A stretch of DNA of 39,783 bases, taken from positions 1 to 39,783 of the IMG/VR virus record IMGVR_UViG_3300042878_000226; one strand, 5' to 3'. This document shows positions 31,056-39,783 of this stretch, piece by piece (within the stretch, counting starts at the first letter, position 1; the number at the start of each line of letters is the position of its first letter). Source of the stretch: a virus. A model generated the notes under the pieces. That model did no database searches. It was not told the DNA's origin and saw only the letters and a list, made by a program, of their open reading frames with translations. The position numbers and the translations under genes were made by a program.

Positions 31056-31229
31056 TTAGTTGTTAATTAAAAAAGTATCGCCATTCATAATCATATCACC
31101 CACATCTGTAAAAGAGCAAGCAATCGCTGTGGTAGCAGGACTGCCTGTGCCTGTCTACTGCATACCTACCACAACACCCGTTGTGCTTGCGACTGTAATG
31201 ATGGTTGATCTGGCTGCTTGAATTGGCAT
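31056..31229 (-). pseudogene. short fibre-associated ORF interrupted by an in-frame TAG
   Basis: Starting at the ATG at 31229, the frame reads 24 codons (MPIQAARSTIITVASTTGVV, then VGMQ), a TAG (31157-31155), then 32 further codons (TGTGSPATTAIACSFTDVGD...) to a TAA at 31056. The sequence across the TAG fits a recurring phage structural motif, 'VASTTGVVVGM-x-(V/S)TGTG-P-xx-TT', so the part after the TAG seems to be the continuation of one gene. TAG serves as an ordinary stop in other genes here, so this is a nonsense mutation, a sequencing error or a read-through site. It lies between the 96-codon gene and the long fibre gene. Confidence 0.65.
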
Positions 31230-31235
31230 TGTCGT

Positions 31236-31526
31236 TTATCCTACGGCTGTTTGAACCCAAGCCTCGCCGAGTATTGCAGCGTCTGCGAATGCGATTTTGT
31301 CTGCGGTCGTTGCGTTGTCCATGATGTGTTGCAGCGTGAGGTAACTCCGAAGGTGTCGCACATTGCGATCCACGGTGTCGTGAATCTCGTTGCTGTGTTG
31401 ATTGTCCGCAACGATCTGATTGATGAGGTCAACAGAGTCGTGCGATGCCTTGATGTCTTGTGCGATTTGCTCGGGTGTTCGGATGATTGGTTCGAGTGTT
31501 GGAGGAATAATTGGTTCAGTAGTCAT
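31236..31526 (-). CDS. small tail-fibre-cluster protein, 96 aa
   Basis: A 96-residue protein (MTTEPIIPPTLEPIIRTPEQ...) with a Pro-rich N-terminus and a long helical body (SHDSVDLINQIVADNQHSNEI). It ends in a small Ala-rich segment (ADKIAFADAAILGEAWVQTAVG). No known domain is recognised. It sits 7 bases after the 1098-codon fibre gene and is GC-richer than the genes on either side. It may be a chaperone or capping protein for the fibre, but that is position-based only. A weak ribosome-binding sequence (TTGAGAAAACT) precedes the ATG. Confidence 0.65.
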   Translation of the reverse strand: MTTEPIIPPTLEPIIRTPEQIAQDIKASHDSVDLINQIVADNQHSNEIHDTVDRNVRHLRSYLTLQHIMDNATTADKIAFADAAILGEAWVQTAVG

Positions 31527-31533
31527 AGTTTTC

Positions 31534-34500
31534 TCAATAGGATGGATACCACTTTGTGGTTGTTGCGTCGTACGTCATGATGAGGGCACGAGAGACAACT
31601 GCAGTGGATGCGAGTGCGATGTTGCCTGCCGTGGTCGTAGTAAAGATGCCCGTTGGAATGATGGTGATCTGTCCTCCTGTTGTTGCAATTCCAGTCGGTG
31701 CGGTGATCGTGTCGATTGCGGTTGTGCCTGAAACAAACACGATCTGCGTTGTCGGTGCGATGGTGGCTGCACTTGCAACGGTTGGCGCAACTTGTCCTGT
31801 TGCTGTCACACCAAATAACTTAGTGACAAGGGTAGTGGTTGTTCCAATTACAGTGGTATTTGTGCCTAACCCAGTAGTTGATTTTCCAATTACAATTGAA
31901 TTAGAATCTCCAGCTGCTAGTGAATTACTACTGTCCCCAATAAAGATGTTGTTAGATCCTGTGGTTATAGTACCACCTGCACCTGACCCAATACCAACAC
32001 AAGATGCGCCTGTTGTTAATGCTCCTAGTGCATTTGCTCCCCATGCAGCATTCAAAGTTCCACTACTACAAGCATCCATAGACTGAAGACCGCCTGCTGT
32101 ATTATTTATACCAGAACTTACGGCAGGAGTGTATAGTGCGTTATATCCAATTGACGTATTACCTGCTGCACCATTATTACGCAATGCTTGTGCTCCGATG
32201 CCTGTAGAATTAGCACCTGCATTACTAAGCATGGCTTGATAGCCCATTGCTGTGCAGCTAGCCCCTGTATTGACAGTTAGCGCATTATAACCAACTGCTG
32301 TGCAACTATTAACTGTATTGGTTTTTAAGGCAGACCAACCAAGACCTGTACAAGAGGCACCTGTATTACTTAATAGTGCGTCTTTCCCTACCGCTGTAAC
32401 ATTACCACCTGTGTTACCTGAAGCTGCACTATTTCCTACTGCTGTAACTTCTGTACCTGTGTTATTGAGCCCTGCGCTTGCTCCTATTGCAGTAAGAGAT
32501 GATGCTGAATTGGCAGATCCTGCGAAAACACCCACTGCTGTATTGTTTGAATTAGAACCCGTAACACTACTAAGGGCACTGTAGCCAAATGCTGTACCAC
32601 CTGTAGCTACGGTTCCACTTAATGCCAAGTTTCCAACAACTGTAGATGTACTGCCTCCGTTCCGTCTTCCAATAAGAATGGTATTGATATACGCATCACC
32701 TACAACTCCCAGTCCTCCTGCAATTTTTACTGCACCTGTTGTAGAGGATGTCGATGCGGTTGTACTTGGAACACTTAATGCTCCGTAGACAGTTGCTGCT
32801 GTGGTTGACGATGTGCCAATGACGGTTGTATTAGCACCAAGCCCAACTGCAAGTGCACCAATAACAATTGAGTTACTGTCGGAATTATTTAAGCCTTTTG
32901 AGTTGTATCCGATATAGACAGAACTGCCTGCAGTTGTTAGTGCGGTTGTTCCGTTCGCGTGGAAGTTTCCTGCTTCACGACCAATACCAACATTAAGTGA
33001 ACCTGTCGTAATGTTTCCAAGTGCCGCAATTCCAACTGCCGTGTTGTTGCTTGCCGTTGTTTTTTCAAGAGCACCGTAGCCCATTGCCGTGTTGTAATTT
33101 CCAACAGTATTTTGATTTAGCGATGCGAATCCTATTGAGCAATTTCCCGCACCTGTCGTCACAAGCGTCCCGACTGCATAGCCGAGCAAAGTATTCTGAC
33201 TGCCAGTCGTGATGCCACTTCCGCATCCTGAGCCAATCGCAGTATTGTTTATACCGCCTGCGATTGTCGAAACAAGAGTATTTGCACCGACCGCTAGGTT
33301 TGTCGTGTTCGCCAAAAGACCTACGCCGATGCGCTGACTGTTGATATGCGAATCTTTGGCAATGCCTACGCCACCTGCGATGATGACCGCACCTGTCGTC
33401 GATGATGTCGATGCAGTTGTGTCCGTTCCTGTGATGACTCCGCTGGTGTTTACGGCGGTCAGCGTTCCGACCGAGGTCAAACTTGACGAAACGACATTTG
33501 AGGCAAGTGTCGTGCCTGTCAAAGTGCCAGCGTCCACAGGTCCACCTCCACCGCCGCCTGCATTGCCGTTGAGTTTCTGTATTGCCTGCAATATCGTGTC
33601 AGTCGCAGCAACCGTTCCCGCACCGCTGACATATCCCGTGAGCACCTTGCCGATCACTGCGCTGTTTGTCACGGTCGCAGTCAATCCGCTTGTCGTGACT
33701 TCGCCTGTCAGGTTCGGATTCGTAACTGTGCCTGAACTACCAGTGACAGATCCCGTTATTGCTGCGGTGACAGTCAACCCTGTCAGTGTTCCGACTGATG
33801 TGATGTTTGGTTGTGCAGCGGTCGTCACCGTGCCTGCAGTTGTGGAACTTGTTGCGGTCGTTGCACTTGTTGCCGTTGCTGCGTTTCCTGTCGTGTTCTG
33901 ATCCCAAGTCGGCACAGTCCCTGTCAATCCAGAGTACGCAACATTTGTCGCCGTTGCTGCGTTGCCAGTCACACTTCCAGCGATTGGATTCGTGACAGTC
34001 AAGCCTGTCAATGTGCCGACCGAGGTAATTGCAGGCTGCGCTGCAGTTGTCACAGTCCCTGCGGTTGTTGCCGATGTTGCAGATGTAGCAGTTGCTGCAT
34101 TACCGTTAATGCTGCCTGCGATAGTTGAACTGACAGTCAGTCCTGTCAGTGTCCCAACTGATGTGATTGCAGGCTGTGCTGCAGTTGTTACTGTTCCTGC
34201 GGTTGTCGCACTTGTCGCCGTTGCTGCGCTTCCGCTGACGCTGCCTGTGATCGTATTTGTCACAGTCAAGTTCGCAAGCGTTCCGACCGATGTCAGGCTT
34301 GATGCGAGAACATTTGAGGCAAGCGTTGCGCCTGTCAAAGTGCCAGCGTCTGCTGGTCCACCACCGCCTGCGTTGCCGTTCAATTTCTGAATTGCCTGAA
34401 GGATGGTGTCGGTTGCCGCAACTGTTCCTGCGCCGCTGACATAACCAGTGAGAACTTTTCCTATCACCGCGCTGTTTGCAACCGTTGCAGTCAGACCACT

Positions 34501-34830
34501 CGTCGTCACCTCTCCTGTCAAGTTTGGATTCGTAACTGTGCCCGAACTACCAGTAACAGATCCTGCGATCGCCGCACTTACTGTCAAGCCTGTCAGCGTT
34601 CCAACAGATGTGAGACTCGATGTAACAACATTCGCAGCAAGCGTTGTTCCTGTGAGAGTTCCAGCGTCTGCTATGCTTCCTGCGCCAATCTGAACAATCG
34701 AATTGTCGTCTTTTTTTAAAAACAACTTACCGTCTGCGGTATTGATTGCAAGTTCTCCTGTTGATAAAGAACCACTTGTTGGTATAGCTGAAGCAGTTGA
34801 ACTTCTTTTATGTCGAATTGTATTTGCCAT
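31534..34830 (-). CDS. tail fibre/appendage protein with internal duplications, 1098 aa
   Basis: The N-terminus MANTIRHKRSSTASAIPTSG, then LSTGELAINTADGKLFLKKD, is the common start of phage fibre and appendage proteins. The first half is a low-complexity array of TSVGTLTGLTV and SATTAGTVTTAAQP units with a roughly 100-residue block (GSSGTVTNPNLTGEVTTSGL... GNAGGG) present twice. The second half has NNTAIGSG/NTAVG/GASCTGLG-type repeats like YadA-head adhesins, and a conserved phage fibre C-terminus ending in MTYDATTTKWYPSY. It lacks an S74 domain. It is one of four neighbouring fibre genes and, with the 854-residue fibre, probably makes up the host-range module. GC is high in the duplicated block and near the gene's end, lower between. 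Confidence 0.85.
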   Translation of the reverse strand: MANTIRHKRSSTASAIPTSGSLSTGELAINTADGKLFLKKDDNSIVQIGAGSIADAGTLTGTTLAANVVTSSLTSVGTLTGLTVSAAIAGSVTGSSGTVTNPNLTGEVTTSGLTATVANSAVIGKVLTGYVSGAGTVAATDTILQAIQKLNGNAGGGGPADAGTLTGATLASNVLASSLTSVGTLANLTVTNTITGSVSGSAATATSATTAGTVTTAAQPAITSVGTLTGLTVSSTIAGSINGNAATATSATSATTAGTVTTAAQPAITSVGTLTGLTVTNPIAGSVTGNAATATNVAYSGLTGTVPTWDQNTTGNAATATSATTATSSTTAGTVTTAAQPNITSVGTLTGLTVTAAITGSVTGSSGTVTNPNLTGEVTTSGLTATVTNSAVIGKVLTGYVSGAGTVAATDTILQAIQKLNGNAGGGGGGPVDAGTLTGTTLASNVVSSSLTSVGTLTAVNTSGVITGTDTTASTSSTTGAVIIAGGVGIAKDSHINSQRIGVGLLANTTNLAVGANTLVSTIAGGINNTAIGSGCGSGITTGSQNTLLGYAVGTLVTTGAGNCSIGFASLNQNTVGNYNTAMGYGALEKTTASNNTAVGIAALGNITTGSLNVGIGREAGNFHANGTTALTTAGSSVYIGYNSKGLNNSDSNSIVIGALAVGLGANTTVIGTSSTTAATVYGALSVPSTTASTSSTTGAVKIAGGLGVVGDAYINTILIGRRNGGSTSTVVGNLALSGTVATGGTAFGYSALSSVTGSNSNNTAVGVFAGSANSASSLTAIGASAGLNNTGTEVTAVGNSAASGNTGGNVTAVGKDALLSNTGASCTGLGWSALKTNTVNSCTAVGYNALTVNTGASCTAMGYQAMLSNAGANSTGIGAQALRNNGAAGNTSIGYNALYTPAVSSGINNTAGGLQSMDACSSGTLNAAWGANALGALTTGASCVGIGSGAGGTITTGSNNIFIGDSSNSLAAGDSNSIVIGKSTTGLGTNTTVIGTTTTLVTKLFGVTATGQVAPTVASAATIAPTTQIVFVSGTTAIDTITAPTGIATTGGQITIIPTGIFTTTTAGNIALASTAVVSRALIMTYDATTTKWYPSY
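33461..33800 (-). repeat. intragenic direct repeat, copy A
   Basis: About 340 bp aligning with 34277-34617 at an offset of about 810-816 bp and encoding the same GSSGTVTNPNLTGEV...AIQKLNGNAGGG block. It has six Gly codons in the poly-Gly stretch where copy B has four, so the copies differ by a 6-base insertion as well as many substitutions, mostly silent or conservative. Confidence 0.8.
34277..34617 (-). repeat. intragenic direct repeat, copy B
   Basis: Partner of 33461-33800. Between the two copies (about 33800-34260) are further shorter repeats of the TTAAQPAITSVGTLTGLTV unit, about four copies. The arrangement suggests growth of the fibre stalk by repeated duplication. Confidence 0.8.
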
Positions 34831-34838
34831 AGGTTATC

Positions 34839-35744
34839 TCAATAAGATCCACCATCAATGGTACTGGTTGTATATAGACCATCTGTAACACTAGAAGCAT
34901 TACCAATCAAAGCACCACGGAAATTGGTTGCTTCAATATCTCCCTTAGTCCCAGTAAAAACTTCGCTTGTATTTGTTGCGTCAGGAATAAAAGTAAAGTA
35001 TCCAGTTGAATCATCATAGCCAAAGAAACCAACCTTTGCAACAGCTCCAGTATGATATCTAAACTCAACACCACGATCTTTATCATCATCACCTGCAGGA
35101 GCGGTATCACCACCAAGAGTAATAATAGGATCATCAAGAGTAGTTGTTGTTGAGTTAATTGTAGTTGTAGTACCATTAACAGTTAGATTACCACCAACAA
35201 TAATATTTCCAGAAGACGTAAGTGCTGCACAATTCAATGTTCCCGTAAATGTAGGGGTTGCTGATAGAACAGTTGATCCAGTTCCTGTGCTTGTGGAAAC
35301 TCCTGTACCACCTTGGTTAACTGCAAGCATTGTAGTTAACCCTGTAATAGATGTGATATCAGAGTTAGCTCCCTTAAGAGCAAAGCCTGTAGCAGCAATT
35401 GTACTGAAACCAGTACCACCATTAGCAACAGGAAGAATTCCAGTTACACCCGCTGTTAATGAGATGCCTGTGCAATTCGATAGAGTTCCAGATCCTGGAG
35501 TTCCAAGAACAGTAGCACCAGTAAATGTTTTCACACCAGTAATAGTTTGCGCTGTTCCTAAAGTAGTAAACGCACCTGCGCCACCAATGGCTTCGACAGT
35601 GGTTGCAGATCCTCCTGAGCCACCCGTGCCAATACCGTAGTACAGAATTTTTGTTGTTTCTGTAAACGCCAATTCTGCGTTTGCAAGGGTTGTTGGAGCG
35701 GATGATCCCGATGTACTTCTTTTAATTCTAATTGTGTTTGCCAT
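34839..35744 (-). CDS. fibre/appendage protein, 301 aa
   Basis: The start MANTIRIKRSTSGSSAPTTL is closely related to that of the downstream 1098-residue protein (MANTIR-KRS). The centre has VANGGTG and VNQGGTG motifs typical of phage fibre stalks. The C-terminal third, GNLTVNGTTTTINSTTTTLDD then PIITLGGDTAPAGDDDKDRG, and later VGFFGYDDSTGYFTFIPDAT, matches a virion structural protein segment I recall from many cyanophages and other aquatic phages. The end STIDGGSY resembles the LLDGGNY end of the 158-residue neighbour. Likely an appendage subunit. It follows the 158-codon gene by 13 bases. Confidence 0.78.
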   Translation of the reverse strand: MANTIRIKRSTSGSSAPTTLANAELAFTETTKILYYGIGTGGSGGSATTVEAIGGAGAFTTLGTAQTITGVKTFTGATVLGTPGSGTLSNCTGISLTAGVTGILPVANGGTGFSTIAATGFALKGANSDITSITGLTTMLAVNQGGTGVSTSTGTGSTVLSATPTFTGTLNCAALTSSGNIIVGGNLTVNGTTTTINSTTTTLDDPIITLGGDTAPAGDDDKDRGVEFRYHTGAVAKVGFFGYDDSTGYFTFIPDATNTSEVFTGTKGDIEATNFRGALIGNASSVTDGLYTTSTIDGGSY

Positions 35745-35757
35745 AGTTTTTTATCCT

Positions 35758-36234
35758 TTAGTAGTTTCCACCATCTAGCAATGGAATTATTGTTGTGATT
35801 GTTACATTACTTGCACCATTAAAACTAGTACTGCCAGATGCTTCACCATCAAGAGTAATTGTTCTTGAACTTGCTAATTGTGTAGCTGTACCAGCATTAC
35901 CTGTAACACTTGTCAGTCCTGTTAGATTAGTAACTGTCAGTGTACTGGTTGTTTTATTATATGTTAACCCAGCATGTGCTCCAATTACACCACCATCATT
36001 AAACTGTATCTGTGTGTTACTGCCTTGTGCTGATGGTGTTGTTGCTGAGTTGATTAATAACACGGGAGTATTTAATGTATTCCCAACCCACAGTTTTTTA
36101 TCAATTATATTAACAGCTATCTCTCCCTCAGCAAGCCAAGTAGGAACATTATTTGTTAAGGTAAAGTTCTTAATAGTTTTAGTTGCTGAGGAAAGTCCAG
36201 CTAATACTTGCTTTGTATATTCAGTTTTATCCAT
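35758..36234 (-). CDS. short fibre/appendage protein, 158 aa
   Basis: A 158-residue protein with the WLAEGEIAVNIIDKKLWVGN segment (about 33-52), the usual N-terminal attachment motif of phage fibres, then QIQFNDGG and a beta-stalk with GSTSFNGASNVTI ending LLDGGNY. It has no receptor-binding-sized head, so it is probably an adaptor or short fibre. It is the first of four consecutive fibre-type genes after tail tubular protein B. No unusual start features; the stop is TAA and the gap to the next gene is short. Confidence 0.75.
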   Translation of the reverse strand: MDKTEYTKQVLAGLSSATKTIKNFTLTNNVPTWLAEGEIAVNIIDKKLWVGNTLNTPVLLINSATTPSAQGSNTQIQFNDGGVIGAHAGLTYNKTTSTLTVTNLTGLTSVTGNAGTATQLASSRTITLDGEASGSTSFNGASNVTITTIIPLLDGGNY

Positions 36235-36248
36235 AAATAAATATATCC

Positions 36249-39224
36249 TTAATGGTCAATAACATTTGATTTTTGTTTGAACTTACCTTTAAAATCTACC
36301 CCAACAATATTTACAGGAGTCACACTAGAATCAATAATAGAAATTACAGTAATTTCAGAATAACCAAAGACTTTAAATGTAAACTCACCTTGATTATCTG
36401 TGGTAGACAAAGGAAGACTTCCTTCATCTAAAACCAAATCGGCATAGTTAGGATAAAATATTGATTCTAATGCTGTGCGAAAACGAGAGGATACACTGAT
36501 AGTATAGGGACCTGATTTATTGTGACGAATGATACCCGTCTTAATATTTAAAGTACCATCAACTACTTGGTTGTTTACATCTCTTATAAATAAACTACCA
36601 AGTGTGATATTCATTTCAAAAGGATTACCAATATAAACAGTATAATCATTAGAACTATAATTACCTAAAACTGTTAAGGCTGTATGATTGCCAACAGTAG
36701 CTACACCACACAAAACAACAATCCCTAGTGTTTCTAATGAACCATCATCCCATGAGTTTGTTGAGCCGTCCTTTGGTCCAAAAACCAACAAGGACTGTTC
36801 TGTTACATAGGGAAGACTAGTTGGTACTTTGAATGTGGTTAAATCAGTAGTAGAATCATAGGATGTATTAGGATTTGTACCACCAACTTTAGTTCTAAAA
36901 ATAAACATATCATCGAGCCTAGGGATATCTACAGCAACGGTAGACATATCTGTTTTTTGTAAATAAAAAACATTTTTACTTAGGTTTTTAATGATAACAT
37001 ACAAAGAATCTTCATATGCTTGAATAGTTTGAATAGCTGAATCAGTATCTAAAACAAAACGATAGAAGGAACTCTGAACAACTCGGTCACCTGAGAAACG
37101 TACAGTAAAGACGTAAATGTGATTCAAATTATCAGCATCAACACAAATAATACTGTCTTGAGAAGGAGCTGTACAGGCAACCTTGTAATTCCTAGGTAAA
37201 TATCCTGGAATACTGGCAGAAACATCAACTGCTTTTGCTAGTCCTAGTTTATCTTTACCCAAGTACAAGTATAAACGACCTGCATCAAAGAAGTAAAGCT
37301 GAGACCCGATGGTCTGAGGTTCAATAATAGGTGTTGTTGAGTAGTAAGTAACTGGAGATACAATAACATTTGTTGGTGACAGGATAGAGATATCACTCCC
37401 TGCTGTAAGTTGAAACTGAATGTTTGCTTTGGTGTCTACAAACAAATAATCTTCAAACGGACTCATGCTAACAATTTCAGCATATGTATTAGAAGATGCT
37501 CGGATATCAATTGGATCAGTATCTACAATGTTTGCTGGATCATCAATAAATAAACTTTCATACTCTCCTAACTGAGAAGAGAAAATAATGTCCTCAGCTG
37601 ATAACCATAGTCTATCTTTAAATATAGATAATGATTTAATTCTAACTTGTTTTAAAGCTTTACCACTGATAGTTTTAAAGATACTAGGTCCAGGATTTGT
37701 ATCCTTGGTACCAGACTCACGTGGCTTCCATTTCATAGACTCAACTGCAACTGTAGGGGTTGTACCCACAATGGTTACAACTAATCGCTGAGGCATTCTA
37801 CGGGGGTCAATGTACGAGTGTTCATCAGGAGTTCGGATCTTTTGAAGGTATGGATAACCAACTCCAGCATAAGCATCTGTAACAGTACCAGTACCAGTAC
37901 CAACAGCAGTTGCGGTAAACGTACTGTTTACAGCAGCAGCACCAGATAGACCAACGTTTGCCCAATTAGTATCACCTACTACAAGAATTTTATAAGATTG
38001 CCCTACCACTAAAGCAGTTACAGCAATTGATGTAGTGGAAAAACCATATATTTCTGACTCGGAGAAAGAGATAACTCTATAGTATCCTGAAGATAGGTTT
38101 AAAAAAGGATATAGAGTTTGGTAAATTTTACCTCTACCAGCAACAACAGTACTGAAGGGATGCGTAGAGTCATATAACAAAGCTAACATAGCACTTGCTT
38201 TTGTATCTCCCAGTGTTACGTTTGTATTGGTAGAATACCAATCATCTGATTGAGGAGGCAGTTTAATTGCACTGACATCATTTACCTTTTGACCAAGGTA
38301 TGATAACCCAGCCTTGTAATACGTATAGTCTGATACATCTATATATTTACCATTAGCTGTATCAGGAACATAACCAAGGAAGACATCATCTGTTGTGTTT
38401 GCTGCGTTATCAGCTCCTACATCATAGACCTTACTCGCTTTTGCAGCTGAGTAATACGTTAGCTTACGTCCTGCAGTATCTACAGTACCTGTGGCTACAC
38501 CATCTAAACCAAACTGAAAGCCAGCAACATCAGAGGAGAACCCTGCATAGACATTAGTGTTCAGGATGATTACATTAGAGCCTAGGGTAACTGCCTTTAG
38601 TGATTCTCTTGGTGTTTTACTAGATGGGTTGTATGTAATGTAGTTCCTAGAGTCCCGCTTGAGAGTCCCGTGAGTTAGAGCAGTAGCATAGCTGTAAGAG
38701 TTAGCCGTAGCATAAGCCTGAACAACTGTACTGTTATTTGCATTACCTACAGATGAGTTAGCAATAGTTGAATCTGTAGGATCCCATTGGGTGCTAGAGG
38801 ATACGTTCTTCCATTGACCCGTAGTAAGTAACTGATACATATAAAAGAGTTGACTGTCCTTGATGGATGCACTAAAATCAACAACAATTAAAAACCTAGT
38901 GTCTTCATTTATATTATACCAGTAGTACCATAAATTAGCTGGAGTTAAACTACTGAGTTGAAACAGTTCTGGCTTGGTGTTGTTAGAACTAAAGTCCCAT
39001 CCTCCTGTATAAGTTGCTGTTCCAATAGTATCTTGAGGGATAATGGTAAATCCAGCTCTCTTCTCTACATTACGCTCAAGGGATATAAGAACATTATCCA
39101 ATTCCTCAACTTCATACGGCTGACGTTTAACAGGAGCTAATCTACTGACTGATAAGATGTTAGGTATAGATATCTTGGTTGAGATATTGGCACCTTTAGG
39201 TTGTCGTCTTCGTATATTAGCCAT
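36249..39224 (-). CDS. tail tubular protein B, T7 gp12-like, 991 aa
   Basis: The N-terminal pattern, basic MANIRRRQPKGANISTKISI, then EELDNVLISLERNVEKRAGF (about residues 40-60), is the usual start of gp12-type nozzle proteins, in which a '(V/E)N...xxEKRPG' segment follows a short strand. The rest is a mostly beta protein with repeated Tyr/Thr-rich strands and a KESRxLxxxEPVF-free propeller-like body; no enzyme motif is visible. At 991 residues it is longer than T7 gp12 (794). Order supports the call: it directly follows the gp11-like gene by 5 bases and precedes the fibres. It forms the tail nozzle with gp11-like protein. Confidence 0.85.
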   Translation of the reverse strand: MANIRRRQPKGANISTKISIPNILSVSRLAPVKRQPYEVEELDNVLISLERNVEKRAGFTIIPQDTIGTATYTGGWDFSSNNTKPELFQLSSLTPANLWYYWYNINEDTRFLIVVDFSASIKDSQLFYMYQLLTTGQWKNVSSSTQWDPTDSTIANSSVGNANNSTVVQAYATANSYSYATALTHGTLKRDSRNYITYNPSSKTPRESLKAVTLGSNVIILNTNVYAGFSSDVAGFQFGLDGVATGTVDTAGRKLTYYSAAKASKVYDVGADNAANTTDDVFLGYVPDTANGKYIDVSDYTYYKAGLSYLGQKVNDVSAIKLPPQSDDWYSTNTNVTLGDTKASAMLALLYDSTHPFSTVVAGRGKIYQTLYPFLNLSSGYYRVISFSESEIYGFSTTSIAVTALVVGQSYKILVVGDTNWANVGLSGAAAVNSTFTATAVGTGTGTVTDAYAGVGYPYLQKIRTPDEHSYIDPRRMPQRLVVTIVGTTPTVAVESMKWKPRESGTKDTNPGPSIFKTISGKALKQVRIKSLSIFKDRLWLSAEDIIFSSQLGEYESLFIDDPANIVDTDPIDIRASSNTYAEIVSMSPFEDYLFVDTKANIQFQLTAGSDISILSPTNVIVSPVTYYSTTPIIEPQTIGSQLYFFDAGRLYLYLGKDKLGLAKAVDVSASIPGYLPRNYKVACTAPSQDSIICVDADNLNHIYVFTVRFSGDRVVQSSFYRFVLDTDSAIQTIQAYEDSLYVIIKNLSKNVFYLQKTDMSTVAVDIPRLDDMFIFRTKVGGTNPNTSYDSTTDLTTFKVPTSLPYVTEQSLLVFGPKDGSTNSWDDGSLETLGIVVLCGVATVGNHTALTVLGNYSSNDYTVYIGNPFEMNITLGSLFIRDVNNQVVDGTLNIKTGIIRHNKSGPYTISVSSRFRTALESIFYPNYADLVLDEGSLPLSTTDNQGEFTFKVFGYSEITVISIIDSSVTPVNIVGVDFKGKFKQKSNVIDH

Positions 39225-39229
39225 ATTAT

Positions 39230-39783
39230 TTATCCTATTGTTCGCCAGAATCTAAATCGACTTGGGTCATTTAAGTATGGGTTTCGATTAACAGCTGAAC
39301 GCAAGCTAGGGTCACCAGTCATGAAGATGTTGCGTTTCTTATCATTAACATCTGCAGCTCGACCTTTCGCATTAAAAATCTGTTCTTGTTGGTTCAAGTA
39401 GGCATCAGCCTCACCATCACCTTGAGTCATGATCTGATAGGTACGCATAGCAGAGCTAAGAATAGCTCGTTGAACAGATGTATCAAGATTCTCCCACAGT
39501 AACTTCATAATAAACTCAACATAGTAATCAGCTTCTACAAACACATCAGTATCATCTGTAATATTCCACAGTCTACTGGGGGATGCACTTAACATTCTAA
39601 TTTTAATTTGATCACCATCTGAGTTTTGATGGTAGCTAATTAATTCTGTGGCTATAACACCCTCTTCATCTCCATCACCACTAGGCAGCAATAAATAACC
39701 ACTACTGTTAATTAACATCTTACGGATACATTTATTGTTTGCCATACCACGCATCTGAAAGTCCAATGAGCATTGCTCAAGAA
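39230..39783 (-). CDS. tail tubular protein A, T7 gp11-like (N-terminus outside window)
   Basis: The frame is open to the right edge of the window, so the true start is not seen; the TTG at 39766 is probably internal. The visible part has LDFQMRGMANNK (where T7 gp11 has IQSRGW), GYLLLPSGDGDEEGVIATEL, then RLWNITDDTDVFVEADYYVE, a helical stretch (AILSSAMRTYQIMTQGDGEA) and an Arg-rich end. That is the strand-then-helix plan of gp11-type gatekeeper proteins. With perhaps 40 residues missing, total length would be near T7 gp11 (196) or slightly above. It lies just upstream of the gp12-like gene, as in T7. Confidence 0.8.
   Translation of the reverse strand, partial: LEQCSLDFQMRGMANNKCIRKMLINSSGYLLLPSGDGDEEGVIATELISYHQNSDGDQIKIRMLSASPSRLWNITDDTDVFVEADYYVEFIMKLLWENLDTSVQRAILSSAMRTYQIMTQGDGEADAYLNQQEQIFNAKGRAADVNDKKRNIFMTGDPSLRSAVNRNPYLNDPSRFRFWRTIG

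Noticed and set aside
31155-31157. Genome-wide TAG recoding
   Set aside because: Several credible genes end in TAG (stops at 665, 2450, 3887), so TAG is read as stop.

Overview
The window is a segment of a tailed double-stranded DNA phage genome with a T7-like (short-tailed, podovirus) structural plan. Evidence: a T7 gp11-like and gp12-like tail tube pair, a fibre with a T7 gp17-type N-terminal adaptor, a gp18/gp19-like terminase pair, a gp14-like internal virion protein, and two very large proteins in the place of T7 gp15/gp16. Every convincing gene lies on the minus strand, so transcription runs right to left. The fibre proteins look like those of aquatic phages and the membrane-protein set suggests a Gram-negative host, but neither the host nor the phage genus can be fixed from this sequence.

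Right part (39.8 to 28.5 kb, in transcription order): a tail tubular protein A cut by the window edge, tail tubular protein B, then fibre or appendage genes of 158, 301, 1098 and 96 codons, a short ORF interrupted by an in-frame TAG, and an 854-codon fibre with 28 repeats of 17 residues and an S74-type self-cleaving chaperone. Middle part (28.5 to 22.6 kb): a GT-A glycosyltransferase-like protein, three small membrane proteins in the usual holin/spanin position, small and large terminase, a P-loop sulfotransferase-like protein, a gp14-like protein and an unrecognised 353-codon protein. Most of these genes overlap by ATGA or TAATG, which suggests translational coupling. Then come a 1702-codon protein ending in a T4-type lysozyme domain and a 3888-codon giant carrying a zincin motif and an ART-PolyVal-like ADP-ribosyltransferase domain. 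These two are probably delivered with the DNA, the first to cut peptidoglycan and the second to act on the host.

Left part (5.85 to 0 kb): a terminator-like repeat cluster, a small basic protein resembling DUF6321 proteins, a GC-rich island with C12 and G7 runs, then small accessory genes, a roughly 1 kb non-coding stretch and two tRNA genes. The most unusual signal is here. From about 2.9 to 5.15 kb, coding and non-coding DNA alike is packed with perfect or near-perfect hairpins (arms of 6 to 17 bp, mostly short loops) with unrelated arm sequences. It includes three copies of a double-hairpin element and a 116-codon gene that is almost a chain of hairpins. I know of no named element that matches it.
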